From NCBI RefSeq assembly GCF_030811455.1, contig NZ_JAUSQU010000001.1:9486001-9550000 (forward strand): 64,000 bases of DNA. Reading direction: 5' to 3'. A program made the translations under genes and the position numbers. Numbering within the stretch: position 1 is the stretch's first letter; each line of letters starts with the position of its first letter. Below, one piece after another: positions 33,191-41,492 of the stretch. Below the pieces are notes generated by a model. The model searched no databases. It saw only the letters and a program-made list of their open reading frames with translations, and was not told the origin of the DNA. Source of the stretch: Streptosporangium lutulentum (GTDB lineage Bacteria > Actinomycetota > Actinomycetes > Streptosporangiales > Streptosporangiaceae).

Positions 33191-34318
33191 ATGATCGAGA
33201 ATTCCGGCACGCGCAAGAGCGTCGTGGTCCTGGGTGGCGGATACGGCGGATTCAAGGTCGCCAGAGCGCTCGACGACGTCGCCGACGTGACGCTCGTCGA
33301 CCCCTCCGACGCGTTCATGCACAACGTCGCGGCATGGCGTGCCCTGGTCGATCCGGAGTGGCTGGACCGGATCTTCATGCCCTACGACCGTCTCCTGACC
33401 CACGGACGTTTCCTGCAGGATCGAGCCGTGGAGGTCGACGGCCTGAGGGTCACGCTCGCCTCGGGCCGGCGGCTTGAGCCCGACTACCTGATCCTGGCGA
33501 CGGGCTCGTCGTATCCGTTCCCCGCCAAGGTCGACGAGCCCGGTGCCGAGACCGCGCGGGCCAGGTTCCGGGAGGCGCACAAGGATCTGCTCGACGCCCG
33601 GCGGGTGCTCCTGGTCGGCGCCGGCCCGTCGGGTCTCGAACTCGCCGGCGAGATCAAGGCGTTCTTCCCCGACAAGCACGTGACCATCGCCGACGCCGCG
33701 ACCGACATCCTGCCCGGCCCGTTCGACCAGGCGCTGCGCGACGAGCTCCGCGGCCAGCTCGACAAGCTCGGCGTCGAACTCAAGCTTGGCAGCCCCCTGA
33801 GCGAACTGCCGAGCGCGGCTCCCGCCACCGCCGCCTCGATCGCGATCACCACCGAGGCGGGCGACAAGCTGACCGCCGACATCTGGTACCGCTGCTTCGG
33901 CGTCGGGCTCCAGACCGGCTACCTGCGCGGCGCACTCGCCGAGGCCCTCGACGACCGGGGTCACGTCCGCGTCGACGAGTACCTGCGTGTCAGCGGTCAG
34001 GACCGTGTCTTCGCGATCGGCGACATCTCCGACGCCGACAGGAACATGGCGGGCATGGCAGGTGCGCAGGCCCAGCTCCTCGCCGCGAACCTCGGCGTGC
34101 TGATCGGTGGCGAGGGCGAGCTCACCGGTTACAAGCGGTGGCCGACCGCCATCGTCGTGCCCCTCGGTCCCGAGGGCGGCGCCGGCCAGCTTCCCGGCCA
34201 CGACGGCATCGTCGGCCCCGAGACGGCCGCCGAGCTCAAGGGCCGCGCCATGCTGGTCGACGCCCAAGCCGCGCTGTTCGACGCCCCCGCCCCCGTGGAG
34301 ACCGAGACGACCCCGTGA
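33191..34318 (+). CDS. FAD-dependent pyridine nucleotide oxidoreductase (NDH2/FSP1-like)
   Basis: 375 aa, with gaaggaaaacc before the ATG. The FAD-binding Rossmann motif is VVVLGGGYGGFKVARAL (about residues 11-27), the NAD(P)-binding one is RVLLVGAGPSGLELAGEI (about 137-154), and the second FAD motif is DRVFAIGDISDADRNMAG. The architecture fits type II NADH or quinone reductases related to FSP1/AIFM2. There is no C-terminal membrane helix. Quinone-type HxlR control nearby supports a quinone reductase role. A 28-bp stretch of its 3' end is duplicated just downstream. Confidence 0.88.
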   Translation: MIENSGTRKSVVVLGGGYGGFKVARALDDVADVTLVDPSDAFMHNVAAWRALVDPEWLDRIFMPYDRLLTHGRFLQDRAVEVDGLRVTLASGRRLEPDYLILATGSSYPFPAKVDEPGAETARARFREAHKDLLDARRVLLVGAGPSGLELAGEIKAFFPDKHVTIADAATDILPGPFDQALRDELRGQLDKLGVELKLGSPLSELPSAAPATAASIAITTEAGDKLTADIWYRCFGVGLQTGYLRGALAEALDDRGHVRVDEYLRVSGQDRVFAIGDISDADRNMAGMAGAQAQLLAANLGVLIGGEGELTGYKRWPTAIVVPLGPEGGAGQLPGHDGIVGPETAAELKGRAMLVDAQAALFDAPAPVETETTP

Positions 34319-34366
34319 CTCCCGTCCTGGCCCGGTTGTCGACGCCCCCGCCCCCGCGGAGACCGA
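34278..34366 (+). repeat. 28-bp direct duplication at the flavoprotein gene 3' end
   Basis: Copies at 34278-34305 and 34339-34366 differ at one base and lie 61 bases apart. The first copy encodes the last residues before the stop codon; the second is outside the gene. It looks like a recent slippage or recombination event. Confidence 0.75.
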
Positions 34367-34414
34367 TCACATGAGTCCTTCCGCGTAAGGAGAGAGCCCG
34401 GAACGAGCTTTTTA

Positions 34415-34676
34415 ATGTCGATTCCAGAAAAGAGCGGCTTGAGGTGGACGAATCGCGGGAGTGTCCTCGTACGGCGCTTCGGGGGAATCATCGCATGGCT
34501 CACCGGCGACAACCGAACCATCAAGGCCGCGGCGGACACCAACGGATCACTCGGGTTCATCGAAGCCACCGTCTCACCCGGCGGCGGACCCGTCGCACAC
34601 GCACGGTAATGAGGACGAGGCGTTCTATCTCCACTCAGAGGAGTTCGAATTCATCAACGGCGATGAAATGATGTGA
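34415..34676 (+). pseudogene. Frameshifted and truncated cupin-domain gene
   Basis: The frame from 34415 reads VRRFGGIIAWLTGDNRT and then GFIEATVSPGGGP, after which it ends at 34609. One frame over, directly continuing, the sequence reads SHTHGNEDEAFYLHSEEFEF and INGDEMM before a stop at 34676. Joined, these give the typical start of a cupin (PGGGPxxHxHxxEDEAFYVLxGEFEF). A single indel near 34590 explains the break. The second half of the cupin barrel is missing, so the gene is also truncated. I infer loss of function. Confidence 0.6.
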
Positions 34677-34765
34677 AGCCTGATTCGGGCGATATGCCCG
34701 CGTCGGGGGAATCCGCTTTCACATGGTGAAACGCTTTGAGGGCCGACCAGGCCAGGTGCCGCCGG

Positions 34766-35983
34766 CTATTCGGACCGGAGGGTCTTGCCCAGGGAGACCC
34801 GCTCGCCGGGATTCAGGCCAAGGTCCCGAATGCGGTGTGTTTTTCCCGTTCGGATGTTGACCGCGTAGTAACCGAAAGATTCGAAGGTGTCCGTGGTCTC
34901 GGCCTTGACGATGTATTCGTCGTCGTCGAGCCAACCGTAGCCGATGATATGGCTGTCCTCGGACAGGGGTTTCAGGAGGCGCTTGCCGAGCACGCGGCCC
35001 GTCCGGGCGTCGTAGGTGACGAGCTGCTCGTCGACATTCTCCTCGCCGTAAGTGTCGGGCACATTCGCCAGCGTCTTCCCGTCCGGAGAAAGATCGCCCT
35101 CGCCTCCTGGCCAGGTGGCGAGGGTCTGGCCCCGGTGGTTCACGATCGTCACGATCTTGTCGCGGTCGGGTTCGTCACCTATGGGGTCGGGGCATGCCGA
35201 CCTCAGCGCGATGGCCTCGGTGTCCTCGCTCAGGCCGAGGACACCGCAGAAGCCTGGCAGCTCCAGCGTCCTTCCGGTGGAGAAGTCGGTGAGGAGCACG
35301 CGTGGGCGGTCACCTGTGAACGCCACGGAGAAGAAACGGCCTCGGGGGGAGACCGCGACCCCGTTGAGGTCGTGGAGCCCTTTGACATCCAGCGCCGGAG
35401 AGATCTCGAGTATTTTCGCCGAGGGAAGGTCCCACCCGACGAACGCCATGCGCCCCTTGTCGAAATAGGCGACGCGGTGCCCGTCGAGACTTACCTGGAA
35501 TGGAACGCCACGCTGTTCTCCCTCACCCGTTCTGGTCCTGCTCGCCGCAGCGGTGATGGTTATGTTGTTGGAGCAGTTCGCATTGATTCCACTGTCATCG
35601 CAGCTTTCGTATTCAAGGAGCCCGAGCTCCTGCCGGTCTTTTCCCTTCTTGTATTCGACGCGCATCGTCCAGTCGCTACATGTGACGATGCTGGAATCGA
35701 GCTCTTCCTGCCTGGGAGGGTTCTCGCAGCCGGATTCGTCGGATAAAAACGCGTACTGGACGGGTGGATCAAGCCGTTCTGGTTTCCACGCCGACGCCCG
35801 CTCCGGTTCACTGCCGCGAGTCGCATAGGCGTTGACGGCGAGCAGCGCGACGAGGAGAGCGGTGGCGGCGCCGATATACCGGACGAGGCTTCTCCTGGGT
35901 GAAGAACGGCGACTCCTTAAAGAGCGGATCGGTGAGAGAGGATCGTTCGGAGGCGTGTCGTTTGCCTCCACGGATTCAGCCAA
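34766..35983 (-). CDS. Membrane-anchored beta-propeller-like protein
   Basis: 405 aa from a TTG at 35983 (ggggcgatc upstream); a GTG four codons later is possible. Residues 1-35 are basic and cytosolic, about 36-53 are one membrane helix (YIGAATALLVALLAVNAY), and the rest is external. Repeated strands such as VSLDGHRVAYFDKGRMAFVG, VAVSPRGRFFSVAFTGDRP and GDLSPDGKTLANVPDTYGE resemble WD40-like or TolB-type propeller blades. Cysteines occur as pairs in the mature part (GCENPP, VTCSDW, ESCDDS, NCSNN). No exact family; a sensor or binding role is possible. Confidence 0.75.
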   Translation of the reverse strand: MAESVEANDTPPNDPLSPIRSLRSRRSSPRRSLVRYIGAATALLVALLAVNAYATRGSEPERASAWKPERLDPPVQYAFLSDESGCENPPRQEELDSSIVTCSDWTMRVEYKKGKDRQELGLLEYESCDDSGINANCSNNITITAAASRTRTGEGEQRGVPFQVSLDGHRVAYFDKGRMAFVGWDLPSAKILEISPALDVKGLHDLNGVAVSPRGRFFSVAFTGDRPRVLLTDFSTGRTLELPGFCGVLGLSEDTEAIALRSACPDPIGDEPDRDKIVTIVNHRGQTLATWPGGEGDLSPDGKTLANVPDTYGEENVDEQLVTYDARTGRVLGKRLLKPLSEDSHIIGYGWLDDDEYIVKAETTDTFESFGYYAVNIRTGKTHRIRDLGLNPGERVSLGKTLRSE

Positions 35984-36425
35984 GATCGCCCCGTCTCATG
36001 CGACTGGATGTCGATGATCACTGTAAACACAGGCGATCGCTTTTGTGCAACGAATTCCCTTATGCATTTCCGGGGGTTTCGGTGGAGCGTTCCGGGCGCC
36101 CCCCTCATTGAGGTCCCTGCTTCCGGTGCGCCTGGGGAAGGCTTCCCGGCCCTGATGCCTCGGCCGCGCGTGCGTCGTGGAGGCGATGAGAAACGCACCG
36201 GCCCGGGGCGGCCACGTGGCGCGATCGCCGCCTTCGTGTTCCGGCACCCCGATCACCCGGGGCACGACCGTCGGGACATCCGGCGGCGGAAGCGGCTGCC
36301 GGCCGAGGCGTTCAGCGGCCGGTCATGGCGGATACCCGAGCTTCTCGCACGGTGAAGGCCGCTCCTGGCCTCTCCTTCGGCTCGGTGAGCCAGATCAGGA
36401 TGCCCCGGTGGTCGCAGGGACGTCC
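35984..36425. other. Gene-free gap between propeller gene and sodC
   Basis: This 442-bp stretch has the promoter of the minus-strand propeller gene on its left and the 3' end of sodC on its right. Short frames exist on both strands but none looks like a protein. A small palindrome agggacgtccct is at 36416-36427, at the sodC stop. Confidence 0.4.
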
Positions 36426-37031
36426 CTAGCGCTTAATGATCACGCCGCAGGCGATGCGGCCGCCGGAGTCACCGGTCTTGAGGGTGGTGGCGTCGGGGCC
36501 CTCGGCGCCCTGGTGGCTGTAGTGGTCGGGGATGTTGGCCTGGTTGTCCGGCAGGGCGTGGGCGATGACGGCGCTGCCGTCCTTGTCCAGGAGCTGGTCC
36601 ACCGAGAAGCGGTCGGTCACCATGAAGGTGCTGCCCGTGCCGTCCTGGCCGACGAGGAGGTCGGGCAGGTCGCCGGAGTGGTCGGGGTGATCGCCCGGCT
36701 GGAGGGTGAAGTGGCTGCCCGCGCTGAAGAACGGGCTGCCGGTGGCCGGATCCTTCGACGCCGGGTCGCAGACGCCCACGGCGTGGACGTGGAAGCCGTG
36801 GTAACCGGGCGGCAGGCCCTTGGCCATGACGGCGAGCTTGGTCTTGCCCCCGCCCGCGTCGGCCACGACCATCACACCGACGTTCTTGCCGTTGACGTCC
36901 TTGATGTCGGCGTGAGCCGCCGGGACGGGCGCGCCGGACGGGCTCGGCGACGACGCCGCGGAGACCGGGCCCGCTGTGACCATCCCCATACCGAGTGCGG
37001 AGACCAGTGCCAGTTGGATCTTGTGATGCAT
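36426..37031 (-). CDS. sodC: Secreted Cu/Zn superoxide dismutase
   Basis: 201 aa from the ATG at 37031; a longer frame from 37304 runs through the typA terminator. A signal peptide (MHHKIQLALVSALGMGMVTAGPVSA) precedes a Ser/Pro linker. Copper ligands are in YHGFHVHAVGVCDP; further metal ligands are in GSHFTLQPGDHPDHSGDLPD; the C-terminus has GDSGGRIACGVI with the second disulphide cysteine. It removes superoxide outside the membrane. There is no lipobox, so it is probably soluble and secreted. Confidence 0.92.
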   Translation of the reverse strand: MHHKIQLALVSALGMGMVTAGPVSAASSPSPSGAPVPAAHADIKDVNGKNVGVMVVADAGGGKTKLAVMAKGLPPGYHGFHVHAVGVCDPASKDPATGSPFFSAGSHFTLQPGDHPDHSGDLPDLLVGQDGTGSTFMVTDRFSVDQLLDKDGSAVIAHALPDNQANIPDHYSHQGAEGPDATTLKTGDSGGRIACGVIIKR

Positions 37032-37155
37032 GAGAACCCCCGAACGACAGTCGAGCTCCTCTGCGGTCTGGAGAAGCCCGTCCAGGTCTTCTACCTCAGA
37101 AGATACCGGGCGGCCCCGTAGCCACGCCGTGGCGACCACCACCGAACCGGACGAC

Positions 37156-37192
37156 AGAAGGCGCCGGACCCTCGCGGGGTCCGGCGCCTTCT
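37156..37192 (-). terminator. Terminator of typA
   Basis: A perfect 15-bp stem (37157-37171 with 37177-37191) and 5-base loop, starting 16 bases past the typA stop. It can be extended by one A-T pair at the base. Confidence 0.82.
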
Positions 37193-37207
37193 CGTACGGC
37201 GGGCGGG

Positions 37208-39058
37208 TTACGCGCGCTTGGCGCGGGCGGCGGAACGGCCGCGGGCGTTGGCGTCCAGGACGACCTTGCGGATGCGCACGGTCTCCGGGGTGATCTCCAC
37301 GCACTCGTCCTCGCGGATGAACTCCAGAGCCTGCTCCAGCGAGAGCTGACGCGGCGGGATCAGGGTCTCCGTCGTGTCGCTGGTGGAGGAGCGCATGTTG
37401 GTGAGCTTCTTCTCCTTGGTGATGTTCACGTCCATGTCGTCGGCGCGTGAGTTCTCACCGATGATCATGCCCTCGTAGACCTCGGTCGTCGGAGTGACGA
37501 ACAGGACGCCGCGCTCCTGCAGGTTCAGCATGGCGAACGCGGTCACCGGGCCGGACCGGTCGGCCACCAGTGAGCCGTTGTTGCGGGTGCGCAGCTCGCC
37601 GAACCACGGCTCGTAGCCCTCGAACACGTGGTTCACGATGCCGGTGCCGCGGGTCTCGGTGAGGAACTCGGTCCGGAAGCCGATCAGACCGCGGGCCGGG
37701 ACCACGAACTCCATCCGGATCCAGCCGGTACCGTGGTTGGTCATGTGCTCCATGCGGCCCTTGCGGACCGCCAGGAGCTGGGTGATCGCCCCGAGGTACT
37801 CCTCCGGGCAGTCGATGGTCACGCGCTCGACCGGCTCGTGGAGCTTGCCGTCGACGGTCTTGGTGACCACCTGCGGCTTGCCGACGGTCAGCTCGTAGCC
37901 CTCGCGGCGCATCTGCTCGACCAGGATGGCCAGCGCCAGCTCACCACGACCCTGCACCTCCCAGGCGTCGGGACGCTCGGTCGGCAGGACGCGCAGCGAC
38001 ACGTTGCCGATGAGCTCCTTGTCGAGGCGATCCTTGACCATGCGGGCGGTGACCTTGGAACCCTTGACCCGGCCGACCATCGGCGAGGTGTTGGTGCCGA
38101 TGGTCATGGAGATCGCGGGCTCGTCGACCGTGATCAGCGGCAGCGGGCGCGGGTCGTCGGGGTCGGCCAGCGTCTCACCGATCATGATGTCCGGGATGCC
38201 GGCGATCGCGATGATGTCGCCGGGGCCCGCCTCCTCGGCGGGCTTGCGCTCCAGCGCGTCGGTCATCAGCAGCTCGGTGATCTTCACCTTCTGGATGGTG
38301 CCGTCGGTGCGGCACCAGGCGACCTGCTGGCCCTTCTTGATGGTGCCCTGGTGGACGCGGCAGAGCGCGATCCGGCCCAGGTAGGACGAGGCGTCCAGGT
38401 TGGTGACGTGCGCCTGCAGCGGGGCGGTGGGGTCGTAGGTCGGGGCCGGGATCGTGTTCTTGATGACCTCGAACAGCGGCTCGAGGTCCTCGGAGTCCGG
38501 CATGCCGGCGTCCTCGGGACGGTTCAGCGAGGCGCGACCGGCCTTGGCCGAGGCGTAGACGATCGGGAAGTCGATCTGCTCCTCGGTGGCGTCGAGATCC
38601 ATGAAGAGCTCGTAGACCTCGTCCACGACCTCCTTGATCCGGGAGTCGGGGCGGTCGACCTTGTTGATGCACAGGATGACCGGCATCTTCGCGGCGAACG
38701 CCTTGCGCAGCACGAACCGGGTCTGCGGCAGCGGACCCTCGGAGGCGTCCACCAGCAGCACGACGCCGTCCACCATCGACAGACCCCGCTCGACCTCGCC
38801 GCCGAAGTCGGCGTGACCGGGCGTGTCGATGATGTTGAGGGTCATACCGCCGTGTTTGACGGCCGTGTTCTTCGCGAGAATGGTGATGCCCTTCTCGCGC
38901 TCAAGGTCGTTGGAGTCCATGACGCGGTCGTCCACGTCCTGGTTGACGCGGAAGGCACCGGACTGCCAGAGCATGGCATCCACGAGAGTGGTCTTGCCGT
39001 GGTCGACGTGCGCGATGATCGCGATGTTCCGCAGGTCGTCGCGGCTGTTCAAAGGCAT
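37208..39058 (-). CDS. typA: Ribosome-associated GTPase TypA/BipA
   Basis: 616 aa. G1 is IAHVDHGKTTLVDAML (about residues 15-30), G2 lies in LEREKGITILAKNTAV, G3 is DTPGHADFGGEVERGL and G4 INKVDRPDSR. EF-G-like domains II, III and V follow, with the BipA-specific C-terminal domain (LTNMRSSTSDTTETLIPPR). It binds ribosomes under stress and low temperature and helps assembly of the large subunit. The length matches the family. Transcribed alone. Confidence 0.96.
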   Translation of the reverse strand: MPLNSRDDLRNIAIIAHVDHGKTTLVDAMLWQSGAFRVNQDVDDRVMDSNDLEREKGITILAKNTAVKHGGMTLNIIDTPGHADFGGEVERGLSMVDGVVLLVDASEGPLPQTRFVLRKAFAAKMPVILCINKVDRPDSRIKEVVDEVYELFMDLDATEEQIDFPIVYASAKAGRASLNRPEDAGMPDSEDLEPLFEVIKNTIPAPTYDPTAPLQAHVTNLDASSYLGRIALCRVHQGTIKKGQQVAWCRTDGTIQKVKITELLMTDALERKPAEEAGPGDIIAIAGIPDIMIGETLADPDDPRPLPLITVDEPAISMTIGTNTSPMVGRVKGSKVTARMVKDRLDKELIGNVSLRVLPTERPDAWEVQGRGELALAILVEQMRREGYELTVGKPQVVTKTVDGKLHEPVERVTIDCPEEYLGAITQLLAVRKGRMEHMTNHGTGWIRMEFVVPARGLIGFRTEFLTETRGTGIVNHVFEGYEPWFGELRTRNNGSLVADRSGPVTAFAMLNLQERGVLFVTPTTEVYEGMIIGENSRADDMDVNITKEKKLTNMRSSTSDTTETLIPPRQLSLEQALEFIREDECVEITPETVRIRKVVLDANARGRSAARAKRA

Positions 39059-39355
39059 GATGGAGTCTCACTCTGTGATCGTGGAGGCTGGCCGCGGACC
39101 GTGCGGCCTTCCCATTTTAGTTGATCCGGCCAATCACTCTCACGTCTCTGCCATATGGAGTGCGCTAATTCACCCTTTGGACACCCTTTCGCCGTACGGA
39201 TCGGAGCAGTTCTCCTGTAGGCGGAACTGGCATGATCCGCCTACTTGATCCGGTACGAGAATCTCCGTGAACTCCCGCCCAGGTCGCGTTCGCGATCTCC
39301 GTGACGGGCATGTCCGGTCGTGCCCGGACGTGGGGCGTTCCCTAAGCTCGAAACC

Positions 39356-40108
39356 ATGCCTCTCGCGCCATCGTTCTCCGTGATGTTCAGGACCCGGGAC
39401 AACGTGCGGATCGACGCCGCGCACACCCCGTCGCGCGGAGCGGATGACCTCGGGATCGTTCTGGCCCACGGTTTCACCGGATCGCTCAGGGAACGCTCCA
39501 CGCGAAGGATCGCCCACGTGCTCAGCGGATTCGGCGGGGTGATCTCGTTCGACTTCCGGGGGCACGGCCGTTCCGGCGGCGAGTCGACCGTGGGAGACCT
39601 GGAGATCCTCGACATGGACGCGGCGGTACGGCACGCGCGGACGATCGGTTACGCCAGGGTCGCGGTCGTCGGGTTCTCGATGGGCGGGGCGGTGGCCGTA
39701 CGGCACGCGGGGGTGCTGGGCGGGGTGGACGCGGTGACGGCGGTGAGCGCGCCCGCGCGGTGGTACTACCGGGGGACCCGGCCGATGAGGCAGGTGCACT
39801 GGGCGATCGAGCGGCCGCTGGGGCGGTGGGCCGCGAGGGTGGGGAAGCGGACGAGGATCATGAAGGGCGTGTGGGATCCGTTGCCGCTGGCCCCGTACGA
39901 AGCCGCCGCGAAGATCTCGCCGACGCCGCTGCTGGTCGTGCACGGTGACGCGGACGCCTTCTTCCCCCTCGATCACCCCCACCAGATCTACGAGGCCGCC
40001 CGGGAACCCAAGGAACTGTGGATCGAACCCGGGTACGGCCACGCGGAGTCGGCCGCCACGCCCGAGTTGATCCGCAGGATCGGGGAATGGACCAGCACCA
40101 GGTCCTGA
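39356..40108 (+). CDS. Alpha/beta hydrolase
   Basis: 250 aa from the ATG at 39356. The oxyanion motif is VLAHGFTGSLRERS (about residues 36-49); the nucleophile elbow is VVGFSMGGAVAVRHAG (about 102-117); the acid is in LLVVHGDADAFFP and the histidine in PGYGHAESAATP. All three residues of the triad are present. The substrate is unknown. The gene runs to 50 bases before ackA on the same strand and may be co-transcribed with it. Confidence 0.88.
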   Translation: MPLAPSFSVMFRTRDNVRIDAAHTPSRGADDLGIVLAHGFTGSLRERSTRRIAHVLSGFGGVISFDFRGHGRSGGESTVGDLEILDMDAAVRHARTIGYARVAVVGFSMGGAVAVRHAGVLGGVDAVTAVSAPARWYYRGTRPMRQVHWAIERPLGRWAARVGKRTRIMKGVWDPLPLAPYEAAAKISPTPLLVVHGDADAFFPLDHPHQIYEAAREPKELWIEPGYGHAESAATPELIRRIGEWTSTRS

Positions 40109-40158
40109 TCTTTCGAGGCGGGGACGAATCCGGTGCGGCACCGGGCAAGGGGGACATC

Positions 40159-41295
40159 GTGGGTCGCGTACTGGTGCTCAACGCCGGGTCCTCCTCGGTG
40201 AAATACCAGATTCGGTCCGGTGCCGAACGGCTGGCGTCGGGGACGGTGGAGCGGATCGGCGAGCCCGGATCGCCGGCGGCCGACCACGAGGCGGCCCTGG
40301 GGATCGTCGCGGGCGAGCTCGCGGAGCGGGACCTGGGGTTCGACTCCCCGGAGCTCACCGCGATCGGGCACCGGGTGGTGCACGGCGGCACGGTCTTCAC
40401 CGAGCCGACACCGATCACCGACGAGGTGGTCAGGGGGATCGAGGCGCTCATCCCGCTCGCCCCCCTGCACAACCCGGCCAACCTGGCGTGCATCGAGGTC
40501 ACCCGGAGGCTCCGTCCCGATCTGCCGCAGGTCGCCGTCTTCGACACCGCCTTCCACGCCACGATCCCCCCTGCCGCCTCGACCTACGCGATCGACCGTG
40601 AGACCGCCGTACGGCTGGGCATCCGCCGCTACGGCTTCCACGGCACCTCACACGCCTACGTCTCCCGCAAGGCGGCCCTCCTCGCCGCCGGGTCCCCGGC
40701 CAACGTGATCGTGCTGCACCTCGGCAACGGGGCCAGTGCCTCGGCGGTGTCGGCCGGGCGCTGCGTGGACACCTCGATGGGCATGACACCGCTGGAAGGT
40801 CTCGTCATGGGGACCCGCAGCGGCGACCTGGACCCAGAGGTGATCTTCCACCTGAGCCGGCGGGAAGGACTGTCCATCGACGAGATCGACAGGCTGCTCA
40901 ACCGGCGCAGCGGCATGCTCGGCCTCTGCGGGGACAACGACATGCGCGCGGTGCAGGAGCGGGTGGCCGACGGAGATCCGGACGCGGAGCTGGCCCTGTC
41001 GGTCTACTGCCACCGGCTGCGCAAGTACATCGGCGCCTATTACGCCGTGCTCGGCGCGGTGGACGTCATCGCCTTCACCGGGGGCGTGGGGGAGAACTCG
41101 GCGCCGGTCAGGGAGAGGGCGCTGACCGGCCTGAGCGCGCTCGGCATCGCCGTGGACCCCGTACGCAACGGGCGCGGCGAGTCGCTGATCTCGCCCGACG
41201 GCGCGCTCGTGAAGGTCGCGGTGATCCCCACGGACGAGGAGTTCGAGATCGCCGAGCAAACTCTTGGCGTCGTGGAGCGAACCAATCTCGAATAA
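40159..41295 (+). CDS. ackA: Acetate kinase
   Basis: 378 aa from the GTG at 40159 (agggggac upstream); the frame opens at 40018 but the earlier part overlaps the hydrolase gene. VLVLNAGSSSVKYQI is the N-terminal phosphate motif, IGHRVVHGG the second, GFHGTSHAYVS the third, and AFTGGVGENSAPVR the adenosine-binding site. It interconverts acetate plus ATP and acetyl phosphate. The partner phosphotransacetylase (pta), often adjacent, is not in the window. A striking palindrome lies about 150 bases downstream. Confidence 0.95.
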   Translation: MGRVLVLNAGSSSVKYQIRSGAERLASGTVERIGEPGSPAADHEAALGIVAGELAERDLGFDSPELTAIGHRVVHGGTVFTEPTPITDEVVRGIEALIPLAPLHNPANLACIEVTRRLRPDLPQVAVFDTAFHATIPPAASTYAIDRETAVRLGIRRYGFHGTSHAYVSRKAALLAAGSPANVIVLHLGNGASASAVSAGRCVDTSMGMTPLEGLVMGTRSGDLDPEVIFHLSRREGLSIDEIDRLLNRRSGMLGLCGDNDMRAVQERVADGDPDAELALSVYCHRLRKYIGAYYAVLGAVDVIAFTGGVGENSAPVRERALTGLSALGIAVDPVRNGRGESLISPDGALVKVAVIPTDEEFEIAEQTLGVVERTNLE

Positions 41296-41443
41296 AGCAC
41301 GTCTACTTACAGCGGATGGATGAAATCCGCCAGGAGAAGTCCGTGGGACACGAATTACTACTTAGTGGTGGTCGTGGGACATACTTCATGTAGTTGAGCG
41401 GTAGCCCAGCGTCGCGGGGGCGTGCTGGGCCGTCCATCGGCAG

Positions 41444-41485
41444 GTGTGCTTGTACGGCTCACACGTGTGAGCCGTACAAGCACAC
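41444..41485. terminator. Perfect 42-bp palindrome between convergent ackA and ALDH genes
   Basis: Two 21-bp arms (41444-41464 and 41465-41485) are perfectly complementary with no spacer, centred on cacacgtgtg. It ends seven bases before the stop of the minus-strand gene. The simplest reading is a bidirectional terminator, although the lack of a loop and of T runs is unusual. Confidence 0.65.
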
Positions 41486-41492
41486 TCAGGTC

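Noticed and set aside
34461..34676. 71-aa stand-alone ORF
   Set aside because: Only its second half is protein-like and continues the preceding frame; better explained as part of a frameshifted cupin gene.
36008..36355. 115-aa ORF between the propeller gene and sodC
   Set aside because: Arg/Pro/Gly-rich, no homology, no ribosome site.
37628..39124. 498-aa open frame antisense to typA
   Set aside because: Mirror frame of a conserved GTPase gene; no domain, no ribosome site.
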